Source: Pseudomonas gingeri
GTDB taxonomy: Bacteria > Pseudomonadota > Gammaproteobacteria > Pseudomonadales > Pseudomonadaceae
Reading direction: 5' to 3'
Length of the DNA: 64,000 nucleotides
Assembly: GCF_013385425.1 (NCBI RefSeq)
Contig: NZ_JACAQA010000022.1
Span: 62,001-126,000, forward strand
A program made the translations under genes and the position numbers. Below, one piece after another: positions 54,218-63,406 of the stretch. Under the pieces are notes generated by a model. The model was given only the letters and a program-made list of their open reading frames with translations. It did not search any database and had not been told where the DNA came from. Every line of letters begins with the position of its first letter. Position 1 is the stretch's first letter.

Positions 54218-57064
54218 TCAGAGATCGTGATGGGCTATGTAAGGGTCCAGATTCTTCGCGTAGATCAATTCGCGCTTCAAATGATCGAGATCGTCAAAGA
54301 CTTCCGATCCGTCGTAGCCCAGTGCTGGTGCTTTAAGGCAGAGCTGGTCGGGCATCCCGGCCTTTTGCAGGATCGGGATGACCTTCAATGAGCGGTCCGT
54401 TGAGCGATAGACCAGCACGGGGCCGTTCTCGACCTGGCCGAACAGAAACATGCCAGGTCGATGGAGTTGAGGATGGGTATCGAGCCTGAGTGTCCCGGGC
54501 AGGCCTCCGGGCGTCCCGGCCACCTGCACCATGCCGATGCTCTTGAGCCGCCATACCAGATCGCCAATGCTGCTGAATCTTTCGCTGTCAGGAATACCGG
54601 ATCCGGCCGGGGCAAGGAACTGTCCTTCGCTGGCAATCAATGGGATCTCCGTGTAGGGCCTGTCTTTAGGTTTCTGGACCAGCAGGAAACCCTCGTTGGT
54701 GGTTTCAATCAGGAAGTCCGATGGCTTGTGCAGACACTCCCTGGAGTTGTGCTGGTTGGGGCGCAGGGGGGAGGACTGAATACTGATCTCCAGCTTCAGG
54801 TCCGCGCGGACCTGATGAACCCCATTGGAAAAAAGCGCCACTTCGCCGCTGTCTGGCGTGATCCGTAGCGCCGGCTTCCCCCCCGTGGCGACAGTACGCA
54901 GGCCCACCGCGCCTTGTAATTCGGCCAGACCGGGTATTTGCCTGAGCGTGTTGACATGGATACTTTCCACCAGCGCCAGCCATCGATGCGCACCGTATTG
55001 CTGTTGGTCGGCGCTGATCAGCTTGTGGGCAATATAGTTGAAGGTGGACAAGCGCCTGATGCTCGGACTCCATGCCGGGTCCCGGTTCTGCACGCGCTTC
55101 CCATCGGGATAGCTGATGGCCGTGTCCAGTGCCTGGATCCTGATACCGTGCTGGCGAGCGCCGACCAGCAATTGCCGCAGTGAATACTTGCCCTTCGGAT
55201 CAATCGAGTCCTTGCTGTCCTCATTGCGAAGCAGGTTCTTCAGTTCGTCGGGTATCACACCCGTGGTGTGAAAATCGTCCAGAAGCTGCTGGTCGAAGTC
55301 TTTCATCAGGTGCTGTACATAAATCCTTTGCACCTGCAGCTTCGAGAGAACCGGCAGGTTGTCGATCAGCAGTTGCCTCGCCATGGTTGACTTGGCGCCA
55401 GCCCCCAGCACCAGTCCCTGGCTGTTTTCGTAGATTTTTTCAAGGAACTGCGCCGGAGGACTTTCTGCCGGTAACTGCGGCACTGGGCGTTGGCCAGGGA
55501 TGACCTGGGAGTGGGAAAAGAAGGCCTGGGCGGTTTTCTCCAGGAGTTCCTTGCGGCGAAAGAATTCGCTGCGGATATTGCGATTGACGCTATTCGTGGC
55601 ATTGCCGGAGTCCATTATCGCGACACCCTTTTTTTCGCGGATTTCGGGGTTGAGCAAGTCCCTGAAACGGGGCGAAGCTTCAAACGAGACATTCCAGGGT
55701 ACTTTTACCGACAGTTTCAGGTCGGCGCCGATGAAGTTGGTATGGGTGGTGCTGGAGGCGACCGGCAGCAGCGTTTGTGCCGCGGGCCCGATCACCACAT
55801 CTTCGACCTGCAGGCCGATAACGCCTTGGGCCATGGCCAGTCCCGGGGCAATTCCGGAGTGACGGCTATTGGCATGTTTGTTTTCCAGCAGGGCAATCCA
55901 TTTACCCCCGGCGCCATTCAGCCGATCGGCGTGGATGACCTGATTGGCATGCTGGACCATCACCCGTCCGTGGTCGAACAGGGCGCGTTCATCTTTCGAG
56001 AGTGAGTAGCTCGCCGCACAATCGAGCGCCTGAACCCGAATACCGTGAGCTTGCGCGGTGCTGACCAGGCGATGGTAATTGTAAAAGCCCGGCGAGGAGC
56101 TGCCATACACGGTGCCCAGTACTCGCAAGTGGGTATCCAGTTGATGGCTCATGATTCCGGTTTTGTGGAAGTGGTCCAGGTGAATCTGCTCGATATCGGT
56201 TCTGAGGTGTTCCAGATAAAGGGTTTTCACGCCTTTTTCAGCCAAGGTGGCCATGTTCTCGATCAGGAAAAGCTTGCTGCCCGGGCTGGTCAGCACTTCG
56301 CCGAGGACCAAGCCTTCGGCGTTTTGATAAAAGGCTTCGATCATTGCGCGAGGGCTGGTGCCACGGCTTGGCTGGGGGCGCGTGGGCGCGGGCGGCAGTG
56401 CGCTGTTTCTGAAGAAAGTGTCGGAATTCGCCAGCAGCCGTGCGCGCAGCTCCACGAGCTTCTTCTTCGTGGCGATTTGCACGAGGGAACTGCTGGTGTT
56501 CGACAAGGCTGGCGCCTGGGCGACAACCAGTCGATGTTCCTCAGGCAGTTGATACTGACGCAAGGCCGTTGCAGCACTGTTTTCTTTCCAGATATCGCTG
56601 CCCGCGACCCGGTACAAGGCCGGGCCCGAGGGTAGGAACTCTTCCCGCGCCTGGGCGCAGTAGGACCTGACGCTTTCGTCATAGCGGACCATGACCACCT
56701 GGCCATCTTCGAGATTGACGAACTTGCGCTGCTGGGCCACGCGAAACCCTTCGCTGTCGGCGGGCGGCAGGCCTTTGGGCGCGGGCCTTGAGTAGGCGCT
56801 CAAGGGGCGGCCCGGCGACAGGCTGTTGGCAACGGGCCCGGTGATGTTGCTGATGGCAATGGGGGCTGCGCCGGGGATTCGTGCGACGGGAGCCACTGCC
56901 GGCCTGACGGGCGGTATGCCCCCGGGTGCGCTCGGCAGCACCGGGGTGCCGGTGGCGGGCAGGCGGTTGCGTATCGCCGGGCTGATTTCGGGGAGTCTGA
57001 TGGCCGGCAGATCGGGTTGTCCGGTGCCGGAGGTGCCGGGGCGAATCGGTGTTCTGGGGGACAT
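54218..57064 (-). CDS. Putative toxin component with duplicated TIKI/ChaN-like domain (948 aa)
   Basis: This 948-residue protein has no signal peptide. AAGGA lies 8 bases before the ATG. Residues 1-100 are rich in P, A and T and look disordered. Two homologous blocks follow: about 241-460 and 538-760. Shared landmarks are QGLVLG / EGLVLG, a DHFHKTG / DDFHTTG helix end, HGIRVQALD / HGIRIQALD, W(I/L)AL(L/V)E and (G/R)ADLKL. Block 1 keeps acidic GEVLTS and YLEHLR plus ENKH. Block 2 has GAGAKS and YVQHLM instead. This pattern of G-E, E and late E-x-x-H resembles the TIKI/ChaN/EreA-like fold that includes the C2 region of Pasteurella multocida toxin (inference). Residues 770-948 are an unrecognised beta-rich tail. 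It lies downstream of the pore-like gene and is probably in its operon. Confidence 0.75.
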   Translation of the reverse strand: MSPRTPIRPGTSGTGQPDLPAIRLPEISPAIRNRLPATGTPVLPSAPGGIPPVRPAVAPVARIPGAAPIAISNITGPVANSLSPGRPLSAYSRPAPKGLPPADSEGFRVAQQRKFVNLEDGQVVMVRYDESVRSYCAQAREEFLPSGPALYRVAGSDIWKENSAATALRQYQLPEEHRLVVAQAPALSNTSSSLVQIATKKKLVELRARLLANSDTFFRNSALPPAPTRPQPSRGTSPRAMIEAFYQNAEGLVLGEVLTSPGSKLFLIENMATLAEKGVKTLYLEHLRTDIEQIHLDHFHKTGIMSHQLDTHLRVLGTVYGSSSPGFYNYHRLVSTAQAHGIRVQALDCAASYSLSKDERALFDHGRVMVQHANQVIHADRLNGAGGKWIALLENKHANSRHSGIAPGLAMAQGVIGLQVEDVVIGPAAQTLLPVASSTTHTNFIGADLKLSVKVPWNVSFEASPRFRDLLNPEIREKKGVAIMDSGNATNSVNRNIRSEFFRRKELLEKTAQAFFSHSQVIPGQRPVPQLPAESPPAQFLEKIYENSQGLVLGAGAKSTMARQLLIDNLPVLSKLQVQRIYVQHLMKDFDQQLLDDFHTTGVIPDELKNLLRNEDSKDSIDPKGKYSLRQLLVGARQHGIRIQALDTAISYPDGKRVQNRDPAWSPSIRRLSTFNYIAHKLISADQQQYGAHRWLALVESIHVNTLRQIPGLAELQGAVGLRTVATGGKPALRITPDSGEVALFSNGVHQVRADLKLEISIQSSPLRPNQHNSRECLHKPSDFLIETTNEGFLLVQKPKDRPYTEIPLIASEGQFLAPAGSGIPDSERFSSIGDLVWRLKSIGMVQVAGTPGGLPGTLRLDTHPQLHRPGMFLFGQVENGPVLVYRSTDRSLKVIPILQKAGMPDQLCLKAPALGYDGSEVFDDLDHLKRELIYAKNLDPYIAHHDL

Positions 57065-57121
57065 GACGGAATCCTTTCGTTGATCGTGGTCTCACTGGGG
57101 CCGGCCAACGGCGCGTCTTGC

Positions 57122-57143
57122 GCCGCGGGCAAGCCCGCTCCGG
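57122..57143. repeat. Single REP-like half site between the two toxin-like genes
   Basis: CCGCGGGCAAGCCCGCTCC matches one arm of the REP at 24570-24658 (CGCGGGCAAGCCCTGCTCC) but has no complementary partner nearby. It is probably a decayed or solitary REP in the 112-base spacer. Confidence 0.55.
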
Positions 57144-57176
57144 TTTTGCTCGTGTAGGCTTGGAAGCCCCGTGCGG

Positions 57177-60100
57177 CTAGCGCGGGGTGTGGATAAACAG
57201 GTCCGCGGAGTCGACGAGGGAGGCCTCGTCGTTGTCGGTGCGCCACTGCCGCGTCAGCGTGTCGTAAGTGATCGCGTCGTAGGCCGCCTGGGAGCGTGTA
57301 CTTGACGTCGAGTCGCTGATCACCCTGAGTCCTTTGATCCTGACGCGGTTGCTGGCCAGCTGGTCGTCTGCCTGATGCTGTTCGATACAGCGCTTTATGG
57401 CGTCCAGATCGGCATGGGCGCGGGCATCCAGTTCCTGCAGCAACAGCTGGTCGAAGATCCGGTCCACCTCATACCGGGCGCCGGATGTCACGACGATGTA
57501 GATCAGGTCCATCGGTTGCGCGGGATCGTCGTGGGTCGGCAGCAGGAAGCGGATATTGCCGACCCATAGCTGCTGGGGGGCGATCCTGATATCGCCGGGC
57601 GTTACGATCTGCGCGCTTGCCTGGGTATGGATGTACCAGGTCGACGCATTGGTGATTTTCGCCAGGGCTCCCGGCGTCGACAGGTGGATGGTCGCGCCGG
57701 AGCAGGGATAGAGTTCATAGGTTGAACTCATTCCCTCCAGGGTGTAGATCGTCGAGGCGCCGCCGGCTTTGAAGTCGACGCGCTGCGGATGGTCCTTCAG
57801 CAAGGCGCTCTGGCTTTCCGGCGAACGGAACAGGCAGTTGCCGGTACGCCTGCGTAATGAGGCACGGCCATCGATGCTCCTGATGCCCGGGTTGCGGCTG
57901 TCGTCGAGATAGCTGGCGGTTGGCGCGCCGACCTGGTACGAACTGCCATCGCGCAGCACCAGGACAATCCCATGGTTCAGGTCGAACCCCGTGGTATGCA
58001 AAGCGGCACCGACATCGGTCGCTTTGCCCGCGCCTTCGACCACCCAGTCCTTGAGCGTCAGTTGTGTCTGGTCGTCGAACCGCAGGCTCAGGCTGGCCTC
58101 GCTGTAGCTCAGGTAGTTGAAGGCACCGATCCTCTTCGATTGCACCTGGTAACGCGTGCTGACCTGCTCGATCTCAGCGCTGTCGTAGTCGAGGAACAGC
58201 GTGGTTGAGGGGCGCGTGTCGTCGGGTGTGACCTGGAAGGTCGTGTGCAGGGTCTGCCTGGCGATGAAGTAGCCGTTCGTCGAGGCTCCGGGAAGCCTGT
58301 ACTCGCCGCCATTGACGGGCTGCGGGGCTGGCGGGAGTTTCCCGAGGACCAATACCGTTACCCGGATATCATGGTCGTCGGTGCCTTCCAGGGTGGCCGG
58401 CAGATCGGGTTTGAGGGTGTGGCCTTCCTGGGTGACAAACAACAACAGGTCATTTTGCAGTTGCCGCCCGCCGTCGTGCCTGTAGACATCCCGGATGGTC
58501 AACTGGTGACTGGGCAGCACGCCATTTTCGTCCCGCAACGAGGTGACAACCAGCGCGGTGTCAACGATGCGCCAGCTCTGGATACGCTCCATGGGCCAGT
58601 CCAGTTCGATGGTACTGGGTTCACCGCCGTCCTCGTCGAGGATCACGGTTCTTCCCGCAGGGGTAATCCGGTAGTGGTCCTTGCCGGCTCCTCCAGCGAC
58701 CCTGCTCTGGGTACCCTTGAGTATGAAGTGGTCGTCGCCGTCACCGCCGCTCGCCTGGTCGTCCGAGCCCTGCAGGGTGATGTGATTGGCCTGCGAGTTA
58801 CCGTTCACGCGACTGCTGCCACCGGCAAGGGTCTCGACATGCTCGATGGAGTCCAGCGTGGCATAGGCGACCGGGTTGAGGTCAGCGGCGTTGCGCCGCA
58901 AACCCAAGGTGCCGCTGTCCAGGTCAACCGCGTGGCCGACGAACCGGAAGCTATTGCGAGATGGGACCTGCCCTTGCAGCGACAGCGTATCCTGGCCGCC
59001 TCCACCCTGTAGCGCACTGATGGCGGGCACGCTGGGGGCGGTCAGGGTGGCCTGGGCCTGGAACAGAAAGGCGTCATCCTGATCGCCGCCGGTCAGGGTC
59101 TTTTTACCGGTCGAAAAGGCAAAGTAATTGGGTTTGCCGGGCACGCCGATGACCCGGTCGTTGCCGCCGCCCAATTGCCAGAGCAGGCCCTTTTTTTCCC
59201 CCGGCGTTCCGCTGACCAGACCCGGGATTTGCCCCAGGCCCTTTGCGGCATCGATGACATCGTCGCCTTCGCGGACCACCGGCGTATTGACGGTCGTATA
59301 GGGTTGTTCCTCGCCCTCATCCCAGCGCGCTGCCCAGTGTTTGACGGGCTCCAGCTCAACGTGGAAGTTGCCGTTCACCACCCCCGCGAGGGTTTCCTTC
59401 ATTTCCACGTCGAGGAGCGCCCTGGCGCGGGTTTCCAGGGCCTTGCCATAGTCGACCCGGGTGCGCTCGACCAGGTAGCGGTCCATGACCTCCTGGTCCA
59501 GCGCCTGCCCGGTAAAGGCGAACCAGCCCGAACGCCAGCGCTCGTTGACGCTCAGCTCGATATAGTCGTCGATATCGTCGACCTGGCGCACGGCGCTGTA
59601 GATCTTCGCACCGACGATCAACACCGCGCAGGCGACGAGACCGAGCGGGCCGGCGGAGCTGAAGCCGGCGGCGGCGGCCGCGCCGAGGGCCAGCGACAAG
59701 GTGGCGCTGGCAATGCTGAACCCGGCGGTGACGTAATGGTCCATGGCCTCCTTGCCGCTGGCCTTGGCGGCATTGTTGAACGCCACCACGGCACTGTGGA
59801 TATCGAACGGCAGGGTCAGCACATTGCCCAGCAGGCCGGCACTGCGGCTGACCAGCAGGCCGGCGGAGGTGGCGCGAAAGCCCTGGAAAATCCTGCCGCC
59901 CTGGCTGAGCAGGGCCTCCCCGGTTTTCCGCAAGCCGCGCTCGACCAACACCGACGTCAGCTCGGCGCCAATACTGCCGGCATTCACGGCCGCCTCGGTG
60001 ACGTCGCGCTTTTTCAGCGCTTCACGGATGCCGACCAGGCCGCTGTAGATCCCGTAGGCCTGCATGCCGGATCCCGCCGTGAGCATGCTGCGGCTCTTGG

Positions 60101-60647
60101 CGGTATCGATCCAGCTCGGAAGGCTGAAGGTGACATATTTGTGCGTGAGAATTTGCAGGTTCTGCAAGCGCACCAGCAACTGATTGAGATGCTTCATCAG
60201 GTTGGCGGCCAGCGCCGGTTTTTCTGTCCCGAGCAAGGGCGGGGCCTGCAGGGAACGTTGCGAGCCTATTTCAAACAGCACGTCGATCGGGCGCTGATGG
60301 GTGTCGTCCCCGGTCTCCAGATGCCGTTGCAGTTTATCCGGATCGAACTGCAAATCATCCACCAGGGCCCGGCCGCTGCCCTGGAGTTGCGGGGCGGCAC
60401 TGTCGAGGGCGCGTCCGCCGAGCCTGGCGCCCATGTCGTAGAGTTCCACGCGACTGATGACAAAGCTGTCCAGGGTCACCGGTCCCAGGCGCGCGTCCAG
60501 TTCGGCGAGGCCGGCCCGGCCCCTGGCCGGTGAGGGAACGGGGCTGGTGGAAGGCTTCCTGACGGCAGGGTTTGCCACAAGGTCCGAGATGACAATGCCA
60601 TCGACCGGCCTGGCGACCCGATCATTCCTGCTGAGTGTGTTGGCCAT
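57177..60647 (-). CDS. Putative pore-forming toxin component, TcdA/TcdB-pore-like with sparse RTX-like motifs (1156 aa)
   Basis: This 1156-residue protein has no Sec signal. AAGGA lies 7 bases before the ATG. Residues about 160-430 resemble the translocation/pore region of large clostridial-type toxins and Mcf/FitD insect toxins: an amphipathic helical start (FSLPSWIDTAKSRSM), a long hydrophobic stretch (about 276-352, including SIASATLSLALGAAAAAGF and GLVACAVLIVGAKIYSA), then DDIDDYIELSVNERWRSGW. Residues about 490-660 hold Gly/Asp-rich units (GGGNDRVIG, GGDQDDAF, GGGGQDTL, GGDGDDHF, GGAGKDHY), like RTX calcium sites but scattered. The remaining 490 residues are beta-rich and unrecognised. 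It is followed after 112 bases by the 948-aa gene. Secretion genes are not adjacent. The toxin role is inference from fold resemblance. Confidence 0.75.
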   Translation of the reverse strand: MANTLSRNDRVARPVDGIVISDLVANPAVRKPSTSPVPSPARGRAGLAELDARLGPVTLDSFVISRVELYDMGARLGGRALDSAAPQLQGSGRALVDDLQFDPDKLQRHLETGDDTHQRPIDVLFEIGSQRSLQAPPLLGTEKPALAANLMKHLNQLLVRLQNLQILTHKYVTFSLPSWIDTAKSRSMLTAGSGMQAYGIYSGLVGIREALKKRDVTEAAVNAGSIGAELTSVLVERGLRKTGEALLSQGGRIFQGFRATSAGLLVSRSAGLLGNVLTLPFDIHSAVVAFNNAAKASGKEAMDHYVTAGFSIASATLSLALGAAAAAGFSSAGPLGLVACAVLIVGAKIYSAVRQVDDIDDYIELSVNERWRSGWFAFTGQALDQEVMDRYLVERTRVDYGKALETRARALLDVEMKETLAGVVNGNFHVELEPVKHWAARWDEGEEQPYTTVNTPVVREGDDVIDAAKGLGQIPGLVSGTPGEKKGLLWQLGGGNDRVIGVPGKPNYFAFSTGKKTLTGGDQDDAFLFQAQATLTAPSVPAISALQGGGGQDTLSLQGQVPSRNSFRFVGHAVDLDSGTLGLRRNAADLNPVAYATLDSIEHVETLAGGSSRVNGNSQANHITLQGSDDQASGGDGDDHFILKGTQSRVAGGAGKDHYRITPAGRTVILDEDGGEPSTIELDWPMERIQSWRIVDTALVVTSLRDENGVLPSHQLTIRDVYRHDGGRQLQNDLLLFVTQEGHTLKPDLPATLEGTDDHDIRVTVLVLGKLPPAPQPVNGGEYRLPGASTNGYFIARQTLHTTFQVTPDDTRPSTTLFLDYDSAEIEQVSTRYQVQSKRIGAFNYLSYSEASLSLRFDDQTQLTLKDWVVEGAGKATDVGAALHTTGFDLNHGIVLVLRDGSSYQVGAPTASYLDDSRNPGIRSIDGRASLRRRTGNCLFRSPESQSALLKDHPQRVDFKAGGASTIYTLEGMSSTYELYPCSGATIHLSTPGALAKITNASTWYIHTQASAQIVTPGDIRIAPQQLWVGNIRFLLPTHDDPAQPMDLIYIVVTSGARYEVDRIFDQLLLQELDARAHADLDAIKRCIEQHQADDQLASNRVRIKGLRVISDSTSSTRSQAAYDAITYDTLTRQWRTDNDEASLVDSADLFIHTPR

Positions 60648-60788
60648 GGATAAATCCTTTTATCGTGAGTTTTGAGGAACCGCACGAAGGAGTATCTCCA
60701 GGGGTGTTTTTGCGCTTGAGGTATCTGTTTATGGTTTCAGCCTGTCCTTGTCGGGGATGAGCGGAATTTGCAGCGGGACAACGCTTGT

Positions 60789-61751
60789 CTATAAGGGAGC
60801 CAGTTTCTCCAGGACTTGCGTGATCGAGTCTTCAAGCCCGGTCAGCGGGTCGGCGTTCTCGTTCTCGAGCACCAGCAGCGTACTGCCGGCCTGACTGATC
60901 GCCGACTTCACGGCCTGCGGAGGCTGACGGTGATCCAGCACCAGTTTCACCTCGGCGTCCTTGAGGGTTGCGCTCAGCTTGGCCAGGGCTTCGGGCGTCC
61001 ATTGCTCGTCGGCCCGGGCATCGACCTGGATCAGCTCCAGGTTGAGTCCGCCCAGCAGGTAGTTGAAGCGCTCGGAGAGGCTGAACACGCTCAGGTTGTC
61101 GGCTTTGGCCAGTCGCGCTTCGCTGTCGGCGCTGAGTTTGAGCAGGCGCTGCTTGAGGGTCGCCAGGTTGCTTTCGATCTTCGGCTTGGCCTCGGGGGCC
61201 AGGCGCACCAGGTCGGCGGCGATCACATCGGCCATCCGTCCCAGGTTGTTGCTCGACAGCCAGGGCTGGCTGTTCAGACCGTCCACGCCGTTGCCCGGCT
61301 GCACCGCGATACCCGCCAGGCCGCCGTCCACCGGACGGGCCGCATCCACCTCGACGATTCGCACATTGTTGCGCCGGGCCATGGGGTAGAGCGGGTCCTC
61401 GGGCCACAGCGAACGCAGCCCGATCACCGCGTCGGCATTGCTCGCCAGCTTCTGCAGGGCCGGGGCCCCGCGACCGCTGAAATAGGCGCTCTGGCGACTG
61501 CCCGGCAGGTTGGCATCGGCGGCCCGTTGCAGTTCCACGTCGGTGTCCTTGAGCAGGATTTCGCCCAGGCCGTAGGTGATCGGCAGGCTGGCGAGAATGC
61601 GCACCGGTTTGGCCGTGCTGCTGGCATGCAACGCCACAGTGCCCAGGCCGTGATTGGCGGTGATCTGCAGAGGCGCCTGGTTGGCGAACGACGCTACGCT
61701 GTACAGGCTACTCAGGGTAAGGGCGAGTGCCAGGGGACGAAAAACAGGCAT
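60789..61751 (-). CDS. fpvF: Periplasmic metal/siderophore-binding protein FpvF
   Basis: A 320-residue ZnuA-like cluster-A periplasmic protein with signal peptide (PLALALTLSSLYSVASFA). It has the bilobal pattern ILASLPITYGLGEIL, NADAVIGLRSLW and VKLVLDHRQPPQAVKSAI, but with few of the histidines that bind metal in true ZnuA. P. aeruginosa fpvCDEF encode two periplasmic binding proteins (C, F), an ATPase (D) and a permease (E) that act in iron recovery from ferripyoverdine. The gene order and strand here match. The ATG directly abuts the fpvE stop codon (TAAATG), so it is the last gene of the operon. Confidence 0.88.
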   Translation of the reverse strand: MPVFRPLALALTLSSLYSVASFANQAPLQITANHGLGTVALHASSTAKPVRILASLPITYGLGEILLKDTDVELQRAADANLPGSRQSAYFSGRGAPALQKLASNADAVIGLRSLWPEDPLYPMARRNNVRIVEVDAARPVDGGLAGIAVQPGNGVDGLNSQPWLSSNNLGRMADVIAADLVRLAPEAKPKIESNLATLKQRLLKLSADSEARLAKADNLSVFSLSERFNYLLGGLNLELIQVDARADEQWTPEALAKLSATLKDAEVKLVLDHRQPPQAVKSAISQAGSTLLVLENENADPLTGLEDSITQVLEKLAPL

Positions 61752-62651
61752 TTATCCAATATTCCCTTTGAGGCTGGGCACGGTGCCACGGGCGAGCGCC
61801 GCGAGGGCGAAGGCGATACCGGCCATCAGGATGATCGCCGCGCCGGACGGCACGGGCAGGTCGAACAGGATCGGCAACAGGATGCCGCAGAGCGTGCTGA
61901 CGGTGGCAATCGCCACCGAAATCCAGAAGAACCCCTTGAGCGATTGGCTGAGCAGGCGCGCGGCGGCGGCCGGAATCACCAGCAGGGCGCCCACCAGGAT
62001 TGCGCCGATGACTTTTACCGCCGCCACGGTGATCAGCGTCACCAGCACCACGAACAGGTAGTCGAGGGTTTTCACCGCGACACCGCGCACCGCCGCCAGT
62101 TGCGGGTTGAAACTGGCCAGCATGATGCGGTTGTACAACGGCAGGCTCAGGCCCATCACCAGGCTGCCGACAATCAGCAGCACCAGCAGGTCGTCGCCGT
62201 TGACCGTCAGCACCGAACCGAACAGCACGTTTTCCAGGATATGCACGTTGATCTTGCCGGCCAGCACCAGCAGCAGGCTGGCACCGAGGGCCAGGGACAC
62301 CGAGAGAAACACCCCGATCAGGGTATCCGGCGCCAGGCCGGTGCGGTTGCGCAGGTAGTTGAGCAGCACGCCGAACAGCAGGCAGTAGCCGAACAGGCTG
62401 CCGTAGGGGCCGGTGTAGGGTTCGCCGAGCAGGATGCCGATGGCCACGCCGGTCAGGGCCGCGTGGCCCACGGCTTCGGAAAAGAACGCGAAGCGCTTGA
62501 CCACCACCAGGGTGCCGAGGCCGCCCAGCACCGGGCCAATCAACAGCCCGGCGATCAGGGCATTGACTACAAAACCGTAAGCCAGTGCCGCCGGCAGGAA
62601 ACCGGACGAGGCCCAGCCCTGGATCATCAGGCGAAAAGCTTCATAAGTCAT
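61752..62651 (-). CDS. fpvE: ABC-3 family permease FpvE
   Basis: This 299-residue inner-membrane permease of the metal (Zn/Mn/Fe) ABC-3 family has about eight hydrophobic segments. Conserved pieces are VVKRFAFFSEAVGHAALTGVAIG and IGVFLSVSLALGASLL. The ATG overlaps the fpvD stop (ATGA). It pairs with FpvD as the transport unit. By comparison with P. aeruginosa it moves iron, released from pyoverdine in the periplasm, into the cytoplasm. Confidence 0.9.
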   Translation of the reverse strand: MTYEAFRLMIQGWASSGFLPAALAYGFVVNALIAGLLIGPVLGGLGTLVVVKRFAFFSEAVGHAALTGVAIGILLGEPYTGPYGSLFGYCLLFGVLLNYLRNRTGLAPDTLIGVFLSVSLALGASLLLVLAGKINVHILENVLFGSVLTVNGDDLLVLLIVGSLVMGLSLPLYNRIMLASFNPQLAAVRGVAVKTLDYLFVVLVTLITVAAVKVIGAILVGALLVIPAAAARLLSQSLKGFFWISVAIATVSTLCGILLPILFDLPVPSGAAIILMAGIAFALAALARGTVPSLKGNIG

Positions 62652-63406
62652 GGCCGGGTCTCCTCGTTGAGGCTACGCGGATGGGTGGAGAACAGGCTCA
62701 GCAGGCGGTCCGGGGTCAGGGCCTCGGCCGGCGAGGCATCGAACAGGATGCGGCGATTGAGGCCGGTGACCCGGTCGGCCAGGCGCTTGACCGCTTCCAG
62801 GTCATGTTCGATCCACAACACGGTGATGCCGGCGCGACGCCAGTCGAGCAGCAAGCGCTCGAAAACCTGGATGCCGGCTTCGTCCAGGGCTGACATCGGT
62901 TCGTCGAGCACCAGCAGTTGTGGCGCCGGTATCAGGCCCTGGGCCAGCAATACCCGCTGCCGTTCGCCACCGGACAAGGCGCCCATGCGGCGCTTGCGTT
63001 TGTCCTGCATGCCGACCCGTTCCAGGGCCTCGCCAATCGCTCCGGCGAAATGCCGGGACAGTCCGAGGAAAGCCGGACGGCGCTGGCACATGGCGGCCAT
63101 GAAATCGTCGACGGTCATCGGCAGACCGCGGTCGAACTCCAGGGCCTGGGGCACATAGCCGATGATCCCGGGAGCCTCGGGCCATTCCAGGCTCAGGCGT
63201 CCCTGGTGGGGCATCTGCCCGAGCAGGGTCTTGATCAGCGAGCTCTTGCCGCCACCGTTGGGCCCGACCAGGGCGTGCACATGACCGGGGCGAACCTGGA
63301 AGCTGACCTGATCGAGAATGGTGGTGTTGCCCAGCACCAGATCGATGCTGTCGAACTTCAACGTCGGGCCGATGGCCCGGACGACCAACCGTTCGGCGGC
63401 GGTCAT
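62648..63406 (-). CDS. fpvD: ABC transporter ATPase FpvD
   Basis: This 252-residue ABC ATPase has Walker A VGPNGGGKSSLIKTLLGQ (about 48), Q-loop YVPQALEFDRG, signature LSGGERQRVLLAQGL and Walker B LLVLDEPMSALDEAG, followed by the H-loop WIEHDLEAVKRL. It is specific to metal-type ABC-3 systems by its neighbours. It overlaps fpvC upstream (ATGA) and fpvE downstream (ATGA), so all three are translationally coupled. Confidence 0.93.
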   Translation of the reverse strand: MTAAERLVVRAIGPTLKFDSIDLVLGNTTILDQVSFQVRPGHVHALVGPNGGGKSSLIKTLLGQMPHQGRLSLEWPEAPGIIGYVPQALEFDRGLPMTVDDFMAAMCQRRPAFLGLSRHFAGAIGEALERVGMQDKRKRRMGALSGGERQRVLLAQGLIPAPQLLVLDEPMSALDEAGIQVFERLLLDWRRAGITVLWIEHDLEAVKRLADRVTGLNRRILFDASPAEALTPDRLLSLFSTHPRSLNEETRP

